This document shows positions 63,073-64,000 of a stretch of DNA of 64,000 bases, piece after piece. Below the pieces are notes generated by a model. It was not told the origin of the DNA, did not search any database, and saw only the letters and a program-made list of their open reading frames with translations. Each line of letters begins with the position of its first letter. The first letter of the stretch is position 1. This stretch comes from Paraflavisolibacter caeni. Its GTDB lineage: Bacteria; Bacteroidota; Bacteroidia; Chitinophagales; Chitinophagaceae. The stretch lies in assembly GCF_025628885.1 (NCBI RefSeq), contig NZ_JAOTIF010000005.1, positions 124,001 through 188,000 on the forward strand, given 5' to 3'. The position numbers were made by a program, and so were the translations under genes.

Positions 63073-63495
63073 TTACTCACCCCATGCAGTAATTACCAGG
63101 TTTCTTGATCCGCCATGATTACGATGCTCACACAAATAAATACCCTGCCAGGTGCCTAAGGCCAACTTTCCATTATGAATGGGTATCACCACAGAACTAC
63201 CCAATAAAGAGGCCTTCAAGTGGGCTGGCATATCATCTGCCCCTTCATAATCATGTTCATAATCCAGATCATTTTCCCTGACGGTCTTGTTGAAAAACAT
63301 TTCAAAGTCGATACGCACTGTTGGATCGGCATTTTCATTGATAGTGAGCGCAGCAGAAGTATGTTGAATAAACACCTGGCAAAGGCCTGTTTTGATATCT
63401 GCAATCTGAGGCGATGACCTAACTACTTCCGTAGTGATCAAATGAAATCCTCTTCTTTTTTCTGGTAATGATACTGCTTGCTGGTAGACCTTCAT
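63073..63495 (-). CDS. YjbQ family protein (thiamine phosphate synthase-like)
   Basis: About 140 residues from the ATG at 63495, where the family normally starts (M-K-V-Y-Q-Q-A-V-S-L-P and R-G-F-H-L-I-T); a longer frame to 63549 touches the next gene's stop and is less likely. Motifs: F-I-Q-H-T-S-A-A-L-T-I-N-E-N-A-D-P, H-L-K-A-S-L-L-G-S-S, G-T-W-Q-G-I-Y-L-C-E-H-R. YjbQ proteins have weak thiamine phosphate synthase activity; the true role is open. It converges with the AraC gene with 7 bases between stops. Confidence 0.93.
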   Translation of the reverse strand: MKVYQQAVSLPEKRRGFHLITTEVVRSSPQIADIKTGLCQVFIQHTSAALTINENADPTVRIDFEMFFNKTVRENDLDYEHDYEGADDMPAHLKASLLGSSVVIPIHNGKLALGTWQGIYLCEHRNHGGSRNLVITAWGE

Positions 63496-63548
63496 ATGCT
63501 TCAAAGTTAAAACTAAATACCTGGCATGATGGAGAGTGACCGCATTCA

Positions 63549-64000
63549 TTATCGTTTCAAGAAAATAAACACGGCGCCTATCATTGTCAGGAGGATCACG
63601 ACTTTGCGATAACTGTCATCTTTGATTTTCGAAACAATGCGAATACCCGCAAAGAAACCAATGAAAAGTGCGGGCAATAATAAGAGGTCTATTTTCAATG
63701 TATTGAGCGTAATATTGTTCCAGTAAACAAACTGGAATGGTAATTTAAAAAAGTTAATCACTAAAAACACCCAAGCCGCAGTACCTATAAAATCATTCTT
63801 TTCCATGCGCATGGCCAGGAAGTAGATGCTGGAAAAGGCTCCTGCCAGGTTACCAAACATTGTGGTAAAGCCGGAGATCAATCCCATTAAGGCTACAAAT
63901 AACTTGTTGTGAGGAATGGTGAAACGTTTATAAAATTCCAGCAGCAACATGATGACAACAGTAAGGATGATAATAAAGGCCATGACCTTCCTGAAGATGC
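63549..64000 (-). CDS. TauE/SafE-type sulfite exporter family protein, N-terminus outside window
   Basis: The frame is open to the right edge, so only the C-terminal about 150 residues are present. At least four membrane segments are visible, with G-L-I-S-G-F-T-T-M-F-G-N-L-A-G-A, N-F-F-K-L-P-F-Q and I-G-F-F-A-G-I-R, which are characteristic of the TSUP (TauE/SafE) family of anion transporters in the cytoplasmic membrane. The substrate cannot be told. An internal ATG at 63983 is not taken as the start because the frame continues upstream and the family needs more helices. Confidence 0.88.
   Translation of the reverse strand, partial: IFRKVMAFIIILTVVIMLLLEFYKRFTIPHNKLFVALMGLISGFTTMFGNLAGAFSSIYFLAMRMEKNDFIGTAAWVFLVINFFKLPFQFVYWNNITLNTLKIDLLLLPALFIGFFAGIRIVSKIKDDSYRKVVILLTMIGAVFIFLKR

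Overview
The window reads as a chromosomal segment of a Gram-negative Bacteroidota bacterium, most likely of the Chitinophagaceae. The reasons are TonB-dependent receptors of the carboxypeptidase-regulatory/beta-barrel type, many exported beta-barrel and OmpA-like proteins, ABC permeases with FtsX domains, a NtrC/NtrY-like pair next to a MacB-type efflux operon, and several promoters fitting the Bacteroidota -7 consensus TAnnTTTG. I see no rRNA, tRNA, CRISPR array, insertion sequence or phage module.

Layout. 1-2413: the conserved trio circularly permuted ATP-grasp / alpha-E / transglutaminase. 2455-8819: rarA, a double-ABC ATPase and an ElaA-type acetyltransferase fired from overlapping divergent promoters, envelope proteins and a Yip1 protein. 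8921-11803: uvrA. 12243-18122: exported proteins, a small SecA-like fragment protein, an OmpA lipoprotein, a glycosyltransferase and an ammonium transporter. 18202-28371: a TonB receptor, an orphan purine-rich gene among repeats, an 8-TM ABC permease and assorted small genes. 28475-32385: a broken DUF998 gene, then a minus-strand run of pirin, TMEM175-type channel, acetyltransferase, ring-cleaving dioxygenase and YceI, which suggests electrophile or quinone stress. 32600-41162: a seven-gene efflux operon (adaptor, TolC, ATPase, two permeases, sigma-54 activator, histidine kinase) with a -24/-12 promoter and an upstream palindrome that looks like the activator's enhancer site. 41288-48411: a frameshifted TonB receptor, an amino acid permease, a TerB-like protein and a PAS histidine kinase.

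48412-63065 is the most interesting part. Aspartase, asparaginase, glutaminase and an amidohydrolase all carry N-terminal export signals and sit among three porin-like proteins, a membrane protein and a divergent pair of OmpA lipoproteins. Together they could convert Gln to Glu, and Asn to Asp to fumarate, with release of ammonia outside the cytoplasm. Three promoter regions here hold a nearly identical 24-bp palindrome (arms TGCCAAA / TTTTGGCA), and a degenerate fourth copy precedes an AraC-type regulator gene. I read this as one regulon for periplasmic amide and amino acid breakdown.

Non-coding DNA carries two kinds of short repeats: degenerate 11-bp tandem arrays (3807-4019 and 21091-21155) and heptamer-based repeats (4143-4205, and a shared 20-mer at 20984, 32498 and 36470). 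Three loci look damaged: the TonB receptor at 41288-43560 (one-base slip in a C5 run), the DUF998 gene (small frame-changing deletion), and a short exported protein at 59448-59699 that looks like the two ends of a longer protein joined.
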